A DNA stretch of 64,000 nt from the NCBI GenBank assembly GCA_900470775.1, contig UCBZ01000018.1, forward strand, positions 1 to 64,000, given 5' to 3'. This document shows positions 49,772 to 58,598 of the stretch, piece after piece; the first letter of the stretch is position 1, and each line of letters opens with the position of its first letter. Position numbers and translations under genes: made by a program. The DNA is from Hyphomicrobiales bacterium (GTDB taxonomy: Bacteria; Pseudomonadota; Alphaproteobacteria; Rhizobiales; Beijerinckiaceae). Below the pieces are notes generated by a model. The model was not told the origin of the DNA. It saw only the letters and a program-made list of their open reading frames with translations, and ran no database searches.

Positions 49772-50674
49772 CTAAATGCCGGATTCCGCCTTCACGAAGG
49801 CAGCGATCTCGGCGTGGCTGGCGAACCAGACATCCGGCATTTCCTTGATATGCGCGATCAGCTTCTCGAGGATCCAGATGCGCGAGCGATAGGTGATGAC
49901 ATGCGGGTGCATGGTCAGAAGGAACAGCCCGCCCTCCTCATAGGCGCGGTCGAACTCGCGGCGGAAGATGTCGAACACGACCTCAGGCGCCGTGTAGGGC
50001 CGCAGCGCCTGGAAGCGGTTCATGTTGAAATAGACCGCGTCGTCGCGGATCCACTCGACCGGCAGTTCGACCATGCCGGTCGGCTCGCCCTTCTCGACGA
50101 TCTCGTAGGGGTCATCATCGGCGAAGAGCGATGAATCATAGAGCAGGCCGAGCTCGCGCTCGATCGCCAGCGTCACCTCCGAGAAATCCCAGGACGGCGT
50201 GCGCATGCCGACCGGACGGACGCCAGTGATCTTCTCCAGCGTGTCGGCGGAGCGCAGATGCAGTTCGCGCTCGGCATCAGGAGGCACCGCCGTGTTGACC
50301 TCGTGGATCCAGCCATGCAGGCCGATCTCGTGACCCTCGGCGATGACGCGGCGCTGCTCGTCGGGATAGAGCAAGGCGGTCACGGCCGGGACGAAGAAGG
50401 TCGCCTGGATATCCTCCTTCTTCATCAGGTCGAGGATGCGGGGCATGCCGACGCGGTTGCCGTACTGGCCCCAGGACAGCCGCCCGACCGACTTTCCGCC
50501 ATCGCGCAATTCGTTGGTCTCATGGTCGACGTCGAAGGAGAGCGCCACCGCGCAGCGCGCGCCGTTCTTCCACTTGGCCGGCTTGAGATTGCGGCCGGCG
50601 CGGACGCGGTCGACCTTGGCGCGCCAGGTCTCTTCGGGCCACTGCCAGGGCAGGAGTTCGGGTTCGGACATCAT
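49772..50674 (-). CDS. CE4 polysaccharide-deacetylase-like hydrolase (PuuE / cyclic-imidase type)
   Basis: This 300-residue protein has the NodB-fold catalytic core: metal/base residues in VALSFDVDHETNELRDG, HEIGLHGWIHEVN (the two metal His), RTPSWDFSEVTLAI, and FLLTMHPHVITYRSRIWILEKLI near the end. FDVDHE and MHPH with no signal peptide point to the cytoplasmic branch that includes PuuE allantoinase, Helicobacter PgdA-like proteins and cyclic imide hydrolase, which open ring C-N bonds, rather than secreted chitin deacetylases. AAGGAG precedes ATG 50674. It is the last gene of the importer operon, 11 bases after the ATPase gene. Substrate inferred only by class. Confidence 0.87.
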   Translation of the reverse strand: MMSEPELLPWQWPEETWRAKVDRVRAGRNLKPAKWKNGARCAVALSFDVDHETNELRDGGKSVGRLSWGQYGNRVGMPRILDLMKKEDIQATFFVPAVTALLYPDEQRRVIAEGHEIGLHGWIHEVNTAVPPDAERELHLRSADTLEKITGVRPVGMRTPSWDFSEVTLAIERELGLLYDSSLFADDDPYEIVEKGEPTGMVELPVEWIRDDAVYFNMNRFQALRPYTAPEVVFDIFRREFDRAYEEGGLFLLTMHPHVITYRSRIWILEKLIAHIKEMPDVWFASHAEIAAFVKAESGI

Positions 50675-50685
50675 GGCTCTCCTTG

Positions 50686-52395
50686 TCAGGCGACCGGCAG
50701 CACCGGCACCGCCGCCAGCAGACGCTTCGTGTAGGCGTCGCGCGGGTTGTCGTAGACCTCGCCGGCCGGGCCGCTCTCGACGATGCGGCCGCGATGCATG
50801 ATCGCAACGCGGTCGCAAAGATGGCGCACCACCGAGAGGTCATGGGAGATGAAGAGCAGCGTCAGGCCGAGTTCCTGGCGCAGCCGGATCAGCAGGTTGA
50901 TGATCTGCGCCTGGATCGAGACGTCGAGCGAGGCCACCGGCTCGTCGCAGACGACCACATCGGGCTGCATGGCGAGCGCACGGGCGATCGCCACGCGCTG
51001 GCGCTGGCCGCCGGAGAACTGGTGCGGGTAGCGCCCGGCGAAAGCGGGATCGAGCCCGACCGCAGCGAGCCATTGCGCGACGTAAGCTCCAGCCTCGGCC
51101 CGGCTGACGAGGCCGTGGGCGAGCGGCCCTTCACTGATGCTGTCGCCGATGCGCATGCGCGGATTGAGCGAGGCGAAGGGGTCCTGGAAGATCGTCTGGA
51201 TGCGGGTGGTGATCTTGTGGGGGCGCTCGCCGCCGCTCATCACATGCTCGCCGTCGAGCAGGACATGGCCGCTATCGGGCGCATAGATGCCGGCGACCAT
51301 GCGGCCGAGCGTCGACTTGCCGCTGCCGGATTCGCCGACCAGCCCCAGCGCCTCGCCCCGCGCGATCGACAGGCTGACCGCATCGACCGCCTGCACCAGC
51401 GGCAGCGGGCCGGCGACTCCAAGCTTCTGCCCGAGCAGGCGCAGCACGCCGGATTTGCGCTGGAAACGCTTGCCGACATTCTCGATGACAACATAGGGCA
51501 GATCGGCGCTGCGCTTGCCCGATTCCGCCTGACGCGGCAAGCGTGGCGGCGGGGCCGCATCCGTGCCGGCGCCGCGCGCCAGCAATGCGCCGGGCTTGGC
51601 CCGCGAGGGCAGCGAGTCGAGCAGCCCTTGGGTGTAGGGGTGCTGCGGCCTGGTCAGCACATCGAGCACAGGGCCGGCCTCGACGATCCGGCCGTAGCGC
51701 ATGACGCAGACATGGTCGGCGATCGAGGCGACGGTGGCGAGGTCGTGGCTGATCCAGATCAGGGCGGTGCCGAGTTCGGCCACAAGCTCCTTCATCTCGG
51801 CGAGGATCTCGGCCTGGATCGAGACGTCGAGCGCGGTGGTCGGCTCGTCGCAGATGATCAGCCTCGGCCGGTGCAAAAGCGCGATCGCGATCGCGACGCG
51901 CTGGCGCATGCCGCCGGAGAACTGGTGCGGATAGAAGTCGATCTTGGTCTCGGGATCGGGGATGCGGACCTGGGCCAGCGCCGCGATCGAACGCTGCCGG
52001 CGTTCCGCGCCCGAGACGTTCTCATGGGCCTCCAAGGCCAGGCCGATCTGCGCGCCGATGGTCAGCATCGGGTTCAGCGTCATCATCGGGTCCTGGAAGA
52101 CCATCGAGATCGCCTTGCCGCGGATGGCGCGCAGTTCCGCCGGGGGCAAGCCGACGAGTTCGCGGCCCTCCAGCTTGATCGAGCCATGCTCGATGCGGCC
52201 GGGCTGGTCGATCAACCCGATGATCGAGAACCCGGTGATGCTCTTGCCCGAGCCGGACTCGCCGACAAGGCCCATGACCTCGCCGCGCTTCAGGCTGAAG
52301 GAGACGCCGTCGACGGCCTTCACCACGCCGGCGCGGGCGTGGAAGTATGTGGCGAGGTCGCTGACCTCCAGCAGCGGTTGGGTCGAGCCGCTCAT
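50686..52395 (-). CDS. Fused oligopeptide-type ABC ATPase (DppD-DppF)
   Basis: This 569-residue double ATPase has a first Walker A GESGSGKS at 45-52 and a second near residue 350 (LGLVGESGSGKSTLGRMVAGIY), two LSGG-type signatures (FSGGMRQRVAIAIALL; FSGGQRQRVAIARAL), Walker B LIICDEPTTALD and VVVCDEPVASLD, and two peptide-transporter C-terminal extensions (PQHPYTQGLLDSLP; PRDAYTKRLLAAVP). It powers the permeases at 52392-54259 and overlaps the upstream gene by 4 bases. Confidence 0.94.
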   Translation of the reverse strand: MSGSTQPLLEVSDLATYFHARAGVVKAVDGVSFSLKRGEVMGLVGESGSGKSITGFSIIGLIDQPGRIEHGSIKLEGRELVGLPPAELRAIRGKAISMVFQDPMMTLNPMLTIGAQIGLALEAHENVSGAERRQRSIAALAQVRIPDPETKIDFYPHQFSGGMRQRVAIAIALLHRPRLIICDEPTTALDVSIQAEILAEMKELVAELGTALIWISHDLATVASIADHVCVMRYGRIVEAGPVLDVLTRPQHPYTQGLLDSLPSRAKPGALLARGAGTDAAPPPRLPRQAESGKRSADLPYVVIENVGKRFQRKSGVLRLLGQKLGVAGPLPLVQAVDAVSLSIARGEALGLVGESGSGKSTLGRMVAGIYAPDSGHVLLDGEHVMSGGERPHKITTRIQTIFQDPFASLNPRMRIGDSISEGPLAHGLVSRAEAGAYVAQWLAAVGLDPAFAGRYPHQFSGGQRQRVAIARALAMQPDVVVCDEPVASLDVSIQAQIINLLIRLRQELGLTLLFISHDLSVVRHLCDRVAIMHRGRIVESGPAGEVYDNPRDAYTKRLLAAVPVLPVA

Positions 52396-53288
52396 CGCTT
52401 CAGCCTCGGATTGACCTGGTCGCGGATGCGGTCGCCGACGAGGTTGATCGCGACGATCAGCACGATCAGCGCGATGCCGGGATAGATCGAGATCCAGTAG
52501 CGGCCCGAGAGCATGTACTGGAAGCCGTTCGAGATCAGCATGCCGAGCGAGGGCTCGGTGACCGGCAGGCCGACGCCGAGGAAGGACAAGGTTGCCTCCA
52601 GCGCGATGGCGCTCGCGACCTGCACCGTCGCGACCACGATCAACGGCGGCAGGCAGTTGGGGAAGATATGCTTCACCACCACGCGCCAGGCCGGCAGCGG
52701 TGTCGAGAGCACCGCCTCGACATAGTCCTTGCCGCGCTCGGCTGAAGCCGCGCCATGAGCGGTGCGGGCGAAATAGGCGTATTGCGCCGCCGCCAGCGCA
52801 GCGATGAGCTGGACCTTGCCCTGGCCGAGCAACGCCGAGAGCACGAGCGCCAGCAGGATCGCCGGGAAGGCGAGCTGGAGATCGATCACCCGCATGATGA
52901 AAGCTTCCCAGCGGCCGCCGACATAGGCCGCGCCGATACCCAGCGTGACGCCGACGGCAAAGGCGAGCGAGCCGGCGATCAGCCCCATCTGCAGTGAAAT
53001 CCGCAGGCCGTAGAGGATGGCGGAGAACAGGTCGCGCCCCTGCGCGTCCGTGCCGAGGATATGGGTGTAGCCGGCCGTGCCGACATAGCCCGGCGGCCGG
53101 CGGGCATCCATCAGGACGAGATTGGCGAGATCATAAGGGTTCTGCGGCGCGACCAGCGGCGCGAAGATCGCGACGCCGAGCATCAGCACGACGACGACCA
53201 GCGCCGCGACCGCGACCTTGCTCTCGCGGAACTCGGCCCAGAAACGGGCGGCGGGCGACACTTCCCTGGCGGACGACATCTGGCTCAT
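52392..53288 (-). CDS. ABC transporter permease, DppC type
   Basis: This 298-residue membrane protein has an N-terminal helix VAVAALVVVVLMLGVAIFAPLVAP, the GTDAQGRDLFSAILYGLRISLQMG signature and an EAA loop KDYVEAVLSTPLPAWRVVVKHIFPNCLPPLIV, ending LVGDRIRDQVNPRLKR. ATG 53288 overlaps the stop of the DppB-type gene by 4 bases; the longer upstream frame only reads through that gene. It forms the pore with its neighbour. Confidence 0.92.
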   Translation of the reverse strand: MSQMSSAREVSPAARFWAEFRESKVAVAALVVVVLMLGVAIFAPLVAPQNPYDLANLVLMDARRPPGYVGTAGYTHILGTDAQGRDLFSAILYGLRISLQMGLIAGSLAFAVGVTLGIGAAYVGGRWEAFIMRVIDLQLAFPAILLALVLSALLGQGKVQLIAALAAAQYAYFARTAHGAASAERGKDYVEAVLSTPLPAWRVVVKHIFPNCLPPLIVVATVQVASAIALEATLSFLGVGLPVTEPSLGMLISNGFQYMLSGRYWISIYPGIALIVLIVAINLVGDRIRDQVNPRLKR

Positions 53289-54259
53289 CGCGAGCCCGCC
53301 CGGCGCAGGCGCGGATCGAGCCCGACATAGGCGAGATCGACGAGGAAATTGATCATGATGAAAACGAAGGAGACCAGCATCAGATAGGCGACCATCACCG
53401 GACGATCGAGCGAGGTGATGGAATCGATGATCAGCTTGCCGATGCCGGGCCAGGAGAAGATCGTCTCGGTGACGACGGCGAAGGCCAGCGTCGAGGCGAA
53501 TTCGAGCCCGAACACGGTGACGAGCGGGATCGCGATCAGCCGCAGCACATGCCGGCGCAGCACCGTCCATTCCGAGAGGCCCGCCGCGCGAGCGAATTTG
53601 ACGGTGTCCGACAGCATCGCCTCGCGGGTGCCGGCGCGTGCCAGCCGCGTCATCAAGGCGAGCTTGAAGAAGGCGAGGTTCGCCGCCGGCAACAGCAGAT
53701 GGCTGAGGCCATTGGCTGTCAGGAAGCTCCATCCGACGCCGAAAACGGCAAAGGTATCGCCGCGCCCGCCGGCGGGCAGCCATTGCAGTTCGACCGCGAA
53801 GGCGATGATCAGCACGAGACCGATCCAGAAGGTCGGCACCGAAAAGCCGAGGATCGAGATCGTCATGATCGCCCTGGCAGCGAGGCCGTCGGGCCGGTAG
53901 CCGGCATAGATGCCGGCGGGGATGCCGATGATCGCCGCGCCGAAGACCGCCGCCAGCGTCAGTTCCAGCGTCGCCGGCAACCGCGACAGGATCAGCTCCA
54001 GAACCGGCATGCCGAAGACGAAGGAACGGCCGAAATCGCCGTGCAGGATGCGCCCGAGGAAGGTGAAGTACTGGCGGTAGAGCGGCTGGTCGAGCCCGTA
54101 GCGCGCGATCGTGTCGAGCCGGATGTCCTGGCTGACATCGGGGCCGATCAGCACGTCGATCGGGTTGCCGATGGCATAGACGCCGACGAAGACTAGCGCC
54201 GACATGACCAGCATGACGGCGAGCGCCTGCCCCAGCCGGCCGAGGATGTGGCCTAGCAT
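53285..54259 (-). CDS. ABC transporter permease, DppB type
   Basis: This 324-residue membrane protein opens MLGHILGRLGQALAVMLVMSALVFVGVYAIGNP, the DppB first helix. It has a long periplasmic loop, then SVPTFWIGLVLIIAFAVELQWLPAGG and the EAA-type loop ESMLSD-like segment TREAMLSDTVKFARAAGLSEWTVLRRHVLRLIAIPLVTV. ATG 54259 is chosen: the 30 codons upstream run into the palindromic repeat. It is first of the three transporter genes and follows the creatininase-family gene across that repeat. Confidence 0.92.
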   Translation of the reverse strand: MLGHILGRLGQALAVMLVMSALVFVGVYAIGNPIDVLIGPDVSQDIRLDTIARYGLDQPLYRQYFTFLGRILHGDFGRSFVFGMPVLELILSRLPATLELTLAAVFGAAIIGIPAGIYAGYRPDGLAARAIMTISILGFSVPTFWIGLVLIIAFAVELQWLPAGGRGDTFAVFGVGWSFLTANGLSHLLLPAANLAFFKLALMTRLARAGTREAMLSDTVKFARAAGLSEWTVLRRHVLRLIAIPLVTVFGLEFASTLAFAVVTETIFSWPGIGKLIIDSITSLDRPVMVAYLMLVSFVFIMINFLVDLAYVGLDPRLRRAGSR

Positions 54260-54285
54260 GGTACTGCCCGCAGGCCAGATCCCAC

Positions 54286-54390
54286 AGCCCTCATCCTGAG
54301 GAGCGCCGCAGGCGCGTCTCGAAGGATGGTCCAGAGTCCACTGGAGCATCCTTCGAGACGCCGCTGACGCGGCTCCTCAGGATGAGGGCT
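54286..54390. repeat. Large intergenic inverted repeat (AGCCCTCATCCTGAGGAGC family)
   Basis: AGCCCTCATCCTGAGGAGC, GCGTCTCGAAGGATG and the facing CATCCTTCGAGACGC, GCTCCTCAGGATGAGGGCT arms are near-perfect complements around a short centre. It is a second copy of the 28311-28427 element. It lies inside the minus-strand operon between the hydrolase and permease genes and could lower downstream expression. Confidence 0.9.
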
Positions 54391-54407
54391 GGTGGAAGGA
54401 AGGCCTG

Positions 54408-55109
54408 TCACGGCCAATTCTCCGTCATCGCGGCCTGCGTCTCCTCGACGCCGACCTGCCAGAGGCTGAGCATCTCGTTGTCGGAGCGCTCGTAACGGCC
54501 ATGGAAATTGCCGTCGCCGAGGATTTCACGGCGCTTGGCCGGGGGCGAGGCCTGATAGAGTGGCGCATTGAAGGGCGGCTTGAACCCGTCCGGCATGACG
54601 ACGCCCTCCAGCCGGGTCCAGGGAAAGTTCTCCATCCAGGAGGCATGGGACGCCGCCGGGTCGATCGCCTGGACCGCAGCCTGGAAGCGCGGGCCGGCCC
54701 ACCAGTTGTGCAGCCGGACGCTGGCATCGGCGCGGCGGCCCAGCCATTCGGTCGCCAGCGTCATGATCGGCGAATTTCCGCCATGGCCGTTGACCAGCAC
54801 GATGCGGCGGAAGCCGGAGCGATAGAAGGCCTCAAGGAGGTCCTCCATGACGGCGACATAGGTGCTCATGCGCAGCGAGATCGTGCCGGGATAGGCGGCA
54901 AAGCTTGGCGTCATGCCATAGGCGAGGACCGGGAACACCGGCAGGCCGAGTGGCTCGGCGGCGTCATTCGCCACCTTCTCGGCCAGGATCGCATCGGTCG
55001 CGAGGCTGAGATAGGCATGCTGCTCGACGCAACCCAACGGCAGGACGCAGCGATCGTCGCGCTTCGCCTGCGCCTCGATCTGCATCCAGTTCATCTGCGC
55101 GACACGCAC
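54408..55109 (-). CDS. Creatininase-family metal-dependent amidohydrolase
   Basis: With GTG 55109 (AAGGA 7 bases upstream) this is 233 residues, the usual size. The N-terminal motif CVLPLGCVEQHAYLSLATDAILAEKVA holds the Glu, His and Asp metal ligands, and IVLVNGHGGNSPIMTLATEWLG holds the next His. In true creatininase the latter reads NGHYEN, whereas NGHGGN is shared with other members (MftE, pyrimidine deformylases), so the substrate is not necessarily creatinine. The frame is open to an ATG at 55268, but that extension would cover the MarR operator region. It is the first gene of the minus-strand operon. Confidence 0.87.
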   Translation of the reverse strand: MRVAQMNWMQIEAQAKRDDRCVLPLGCVEQHAYLSLATDAILAEKVANDAAEPLGLPVFPVLAYGMTPSFAAYPGTISLRMSTYVAVMEDLLEAFYRSGFRRIVLVNGHGGNSPIMTLATEWLGRRADASVRLHNWWAGPRFQAAVQAIDPAASHASWMENFPWTRLEGVVMPDGFKPPFNAPLYQASPPAKRREILGDGNFHGRYERSDNEMLSLWQVGVEETQAAMTENWP

Positions 55110-55267
55110 GGCCTGATCCTTGCTAGCAACTTGGCTTGAAACAGTTTCGACATTTCGGACGATTTGCGACGATCGCAGGGCCATTGGCAGAGAAACGGTT
55201 TGCGGGACCGCCAATGCTCCATCATCCTCAATCCCAGCATCCTTGACTCTGGCCTTTGACAGCGTCA

Positions 55268-55283
55268 AGTTCCATTTGGAACT
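55268..55283. promoter_or_regulatory. Perfect palindrome, candidate MarR operator
   Basis: AGTTCCA-tt-TGGAACT is a perfect 16-bp inverted repeat 27 bases before the MarR-type gene and in the gap shared with the divergent creatininase-family gene. MarR proteins bind 16-20 bp palindromes in such gaps and autoregulate. The symmetry is direct; the binding is inferred. Confidence 0.6.
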
Positions 55284-55309
55284 AAATCGGCAACAGGGAG
55301 AGCCTGGGC

Positions 55310-55864
55310 ATGCGGCGCGCTCCGACAGCCCTTTCGCGTGTCAGTCCGGAGCGCGAGCAGGCGCTGCGTGACCTCGACCCGCTGACCGTCACCAAGCTCT
55401 GGGACAATCCCTGCTGGCTGTCATTCCGGCTGAACTTCATCGCCTTCCGCTTCAACGACCCGGTCTATCGCTGGATCGAGACACGCTACGGCCTTGTGCG
55501 GCCCGAATTCGTCGCGCTCTATGCAGTCGGCCTGCGTGACGGCGTCGCCGCCAAGAACATCGTCGCCTCGTCGGGCCTGCCGAAGAACACGCTCAGCCGC
55601 TCGATCCAGAGGCTGCTGCAGCGCCGGCTGCTCCGGCGCGAGACCGACCGCGACGATCTGCGCAGCTTCGTCTTGTACCTGACCGCGCCCGGCCGGGCGA
55701 TCTTCGACGAAACCATGCCGCTGATGCTCCAGCAGCAGACGGCCATGCTGTCGGCCCTCAGCGAGGCCGAGCAGCGCCAGCTCTGCGAACTGATGGACAA
55801 GCTCGTCATCGCCTCCCCGGCCTGGCCGACCGATCTCGACGGCCAGCCCTCCGATAAAGCCTGA
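55310..55864 (+). CDS. MarR family transcriptional regulator
   Basis: This 184-residue winged-helix regulator has the recognition segment RPEFVALYAVGLRDGVAAKNIVASSGLPKNTLSRSIQRLLQRRLLRRETDRDDLRSFVLYLTAPGRAIFDE, with helix-turn-helix, wing Asp-Arg-Asp-Asp-Arg and a long C-terminal dimerisation helix. It is divergent from the creatininase-family gene and 37 bases upstream of the second binding-protein gene. It is the probable local switch for both arms, released by the imported compound or a breakdown product. Confidence 0.9.
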   Translation: MRRAPTALSRVSPEREQALRDLDPLTVTKLWDNPCWLSFRLNFIAFRFNDPVYRWIETRYGLVRPEFVALYAVGLRDGVAAKNIVASSGLPKNTLSRSIQRLLQRRLLRRETDRDDLRSFVLYLTAPGRAIFDETMPLMLQQQTAMLSALSEAEQRQLCELMDKLVIASPAWPTDLDGQPSDKA

Positions 55865-55901
55865 ACCTGATCGACACCCGAGACACGAAGGAACCCCGCC
55901 G

Positions 55902-57509
55902 ATGAACCTCACCTCCTCTTTCCGTATGCCCGCTTGCCGCCCGCTCGCTCTCGCGCTCCTGCTCGGCGCCTCGATCCCCACGATGGCGCTCGCCCAGAAC
56001 CTGACCATCGGCGTGCGCGCCGGTCCGGACTCGATCGACCCGCACTTCACCGCGACCGGCACCCATGCCGAAGCGCTGAAGCATGTCTTCGACACGCTGA
56101 CCTGGTCCGGCGACAAGCTGCAGATCGAGCCGCGGCTCGCCACGAGCTGGAAGGCGATCGCGCCCGACACCTGGGAGTTCAAGCTGCGCTCCGGCGTCAA
56201 GTTCCATGACGGCTCGGACTTCACCGCCGAGGACGTGAAGTTCTCGATCGAGCGCATCCCGGTCGTGGCCGGCCCGAACCCGACGACGATCTATGTCCGC
56301 CGCGTCAAGGAGGTGAAGATCATCGACCCGCTGACGGTCCATATCGTCACCGACGGCCCGGCGCCGAACCTGCCCAACGACTTCATCCGCCTGTTCATCG
56401 TCTCGGCAAAGGCCGCCGCCGGCCTGACCAAGGACAATGCCAACGAAGCCTTCAATTCGGGCAAGGCCGCGATCGGCACCGGCCCCTACAAGCTCGTCTC
56501 CTGGACGCCGAAGGACCAGCTCGTGCTCGACCGGTTCGACGGCTATTGGGGCCCCAAGGAGCCCTGGGCCAAGGTCGTCCGCAAGGAGCTGCCCAACGAC
56601 GCCGCCCGCGTCGCGCAGCTCAAGGCCGGCCAGGTCGATATCATCGTGCGCGCGCCCTCATCCGACGTCGCGACGCTGAAGCGCGACCCGAAGCTGACGG
56701 TCGCCACGATCGACACGGTCTATGTCTTCAACATGGAGATCGACCTGCGCGACAAGTCCCCGCAGGTCAGCGCCAAGGACGGCTCACCCCTGCCCAAGAA
56801 CCCGCTGCAGGACCCCAGGGTGCGCGAGGCGATCGACCTTGCCATCGACCGGCCGGCGCTGGTCGAGATCGCGATGGAAGGGCTGGGCGCGCCGGTGAAC
56901 CAGCTCGTCACCTCCAGCATCGCCGGCTTCAACAAGAGCCTGCCGGCGCTGAAACCCGATCTCGTCCGCGCCAAGAAGCTGATGGAGGAGGCTGGCTATC
57001 CCAACGGCTTCAAGACGACCTTCTCCTTCACCAATGACCGCCTGCCCGGCGACCGCCAGGTCGGCACCTCGGTCGCGCAGATGCTGGCGCGCATCGGCAT
57101 CGAGGTCACCGCTAATGCCGTTCCGGGCGCCGTCTTCTTCCCGGCCCGCACCCGTGCGGAATTCTCGCTCGCGATGTCCGGCTGGGGCACGCTGACCGGC
57201 GAAGCCAACTACACGCTGTCCTCGGTCGTCCACTCCAACGATCCCGCCAAGAAGCTCGGCGCCTTCAACGTGCTCGGCTACAAGAACGCCGAGCTCGACA
57301 AGCTGATCGAGGACGCCGCGGTCGAACTCGACGAGACCAAGCGCAACAAGTTCCTGTCCGACGCCAACGCCATCGTCGCCAAGGACCGTCCGCGCTTGCC
57401 GATCGTCGCGGTCGGCTCGGCCTGGGCGATGCAGAAGGACAAGGTCACGATCGCGCCACGCGTCGACGAGGACACGCTGGCGATGGACATCAAGCCCGCC
57501 AAGAAGTGA
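55902..57509 (+). CDS. ABC transporter substrate-binding protein (family 5), Sec-exported
   Basis: This 535-residue periplasmic binding protein has a Sec signal peptide (MNLTSSFRMPACRPLALALLLGASIPTMALAQ, cleavage after ALA). Family motifs are TIGVRAGPDSIDPHFTATGTHAEALKHVFDTL and WEFKLRSGVKFHDGSDFTAEDVKFSIERI. No permease follows on this strand; the DppB/DppC/ATPase set at 50686-54259 is the obvious partner, placed in the divergent operon. Its ligand is unknown. Confidence 0.92.
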   Translation: MNLTSSFRMPACRPLALALLLGASIPTMALAQNLTIGVRAGPDSIDPHFTATGTHAEALKHVFDTLTWSGDKLQIEPRLATSWKAIAPDTWEFKLRSGVKFHDGSDFTAEDVKFSIERIPVVAGPNPTTIYVRRVKEVKIIDPLTVHIVTDGPAPNLPNDFIRLFIVSAKAAAGLTKDNANEAFNSGKAAIGTGPYKLVSWTPKDQLVLDRFDGYWGPKEPWAKVVRKELPNDAARVAQLKAGQVDIIVRAPSSDVATLKRDPKLTVATIDTVYVFNMEIDLRDKSPQVSAKDGSPLPKNPLQDPRVREAIDLAIDRPALVEIAMEGLGAPVNQLVTSSIAGFNKSLPALKPDLVRAKKLMEEAGYPNGFKTTFSFTNDRLPGDRQVGTSVAQMLARIGIEVTANAVPGAVFFPARTRAEFSLAMSGWGTLTGEANYTLSSVVHSNDPAKKLGAFNVLGYKNAELDKLIEDAAVELDETKRNKFLSDANAIVAKDRPRLPIVAVGSAWAMQKDKVTIAPRVDEDTLAMDIKPAKK

Positions 57510-57522
57510 CGGGCTGCCACCG

Positions 57523-57615
57523 CGTCATGGTCGGGCTTGTCCCGACCATCCACGCCTTCGTTTGCCTAGACATCCGCTCAAGACGTGGGTGCTCGGCACA
57601 AGGCCGAGCATGACG
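57523..57615. repeat. Intergenic palindromic repeat (GTCATGGTCGGG ... GCCGAGCATGACG)
   Basis: It holds two small hairpins, ATGGTCGGGCTTGTCCCGACCAT and GTGCTCGGCACAAGGCCGAGCA, bounded by GTCATG and CATGAC. It is a looser relative of the 15355 element and lies between the binding-protein gene and the Ntn-hydrolase gene. Confidence 0.75.
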
Positions 57616-57650
57616 AGCCTGCTCGTCACGCCCCATCAGGACATTCCCTT

Positions 57651-58598
57651 ATGACCATCGCTCTCGCCATCCATGGTGGCTGCGGCACGCTGCCCAAATC
57701 CGAAATGTCCGAGGCCGAATGGGCCGACGCCCGCGCCGATCTGGCCGCCTCACTGCGAGCCGGCTGGGCGATCCTCGCCAAGGGCGGCAGCGCGGTCGAG
57801 GCCGTCGAGGCAGCCGTGCGGGTGATGGAGGATTCCGCGCATTTCAACGCCGGCTATGGCGCCGCCTTCAATGCCGACGGCGAACATGAGCTCGACGCCT
57901 CGATCATGGACGGCGCGACGCTCGCAGCGGGCGCGCTCGCAGCCGTCAAGCGCATCCGCAACCCGGTCAGCGCGGCGAAGGCCCTGATGCAGCGCGGCGA
58001 TCCGCTGCTGCTGGTCGGCGCGGCCGGTGACAGCTTCGCCGAGCATGAAGGGCTCGACATGGTCGAGAACGGCCATTTCTCGACCGAGCGTCGGCGCAAG
58101 AACCTGTCCTCGATGAAGATCCGCGAGCTTGTCGGCACGGCCTCAAACGCGAGCGAAGCCGAAAAGCACGGCACGGTCGGCGCCGTCGCGCTCGACGCGC
58201 AGGGCCATCTCGCGGCCGCGACCTCGACGGGCGGCTACACCAACAAGCCGGTCGGCCGCGTCGGCGATTCCCCGATCATCGGCGCCGGCACCTATGCCCG
58301 CGACGGGCGCTGCGCCGTCTCGGGCACCGGCAAGGGCGAGTATTTCATCCGCTACTGCGTCGGCCACGAACTGGCATCACTGATCGCCTATAAGGGTCTG
58401 GCTCTCGACGAGGCGAGCCGATCGGTCCTGGGCGAACTCAGTGCGCACAAGATCGGCGCGGGGCTCGTCGCGATCGATGCAGATGGCACGATCGTCGCGC
58501 CCTACAACACCGATGGAATGTATCGCGGCTGGGTGACGCCGGACGGCACCGTCCATGTCGCGACCCATGCGGATGTCGAGATCGCGGGGCAGGCATGA
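57651..58598 (+). CDS. Isoaspartyl peptidase / L-asparaginase (Ntn hydrolase)
   Basis: This 315-residue enzyme is made as a precursor that cleaves itself before a threonine. It opens MTIALAIHGGCGTLPKS and has AAVRVMEDSAHFNAGYGAAFNADGEHELDASIMDG. The nucleophile is Thr175 in HGTVGAVALD, followed by the substrate-binding TSTGGYTNKPVGRVGDSPIIGAGTYA. It hydrolyses L-asparagine, beta-aspartyl dipeptides or similar amides in the cytoplasm. ATG 57651 begins the conserved sequence. Overlap of 4 bases with the next gene indicates an operon. In this cluster it could cleave the open-chain amide made by the upstream hydrolases. Confidence 0.93.
   Translation: MTIALAIHGGCGTLPKSEMSEAEWADARADLAASLRAGWAILAKGGSAVEAVEAAVRVMEDSAHFNAGYGAAFNADGEHELDASIMDGATLAAGALAAVKRIRNPVSAAKALMQRGDPLLLVGAAGDSFAEHEGLDMVENGHFSTERRRKNLSSMKIRELVGTASNASEAEKHGTVGAVALDAQGHLAAATSTGGYTNKPVGRVGDSPIIGAGTYARDGRCAVSGTGKGEYFIRYCVGHELASLIAYKGLALDEASRSVLGELSAHKIGAGLVAIDADGTIVAPYNTDGMYRGWVTPDGTVHVATHADVEIAGQA

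Noticed and set aside
55110-55268. 53-codon N-terminal extension of the creatininase-family gene
   Set aside because: It has no family similarity and would reach the MarR operator; the GTG at 55109 with AAGGA fits family length.
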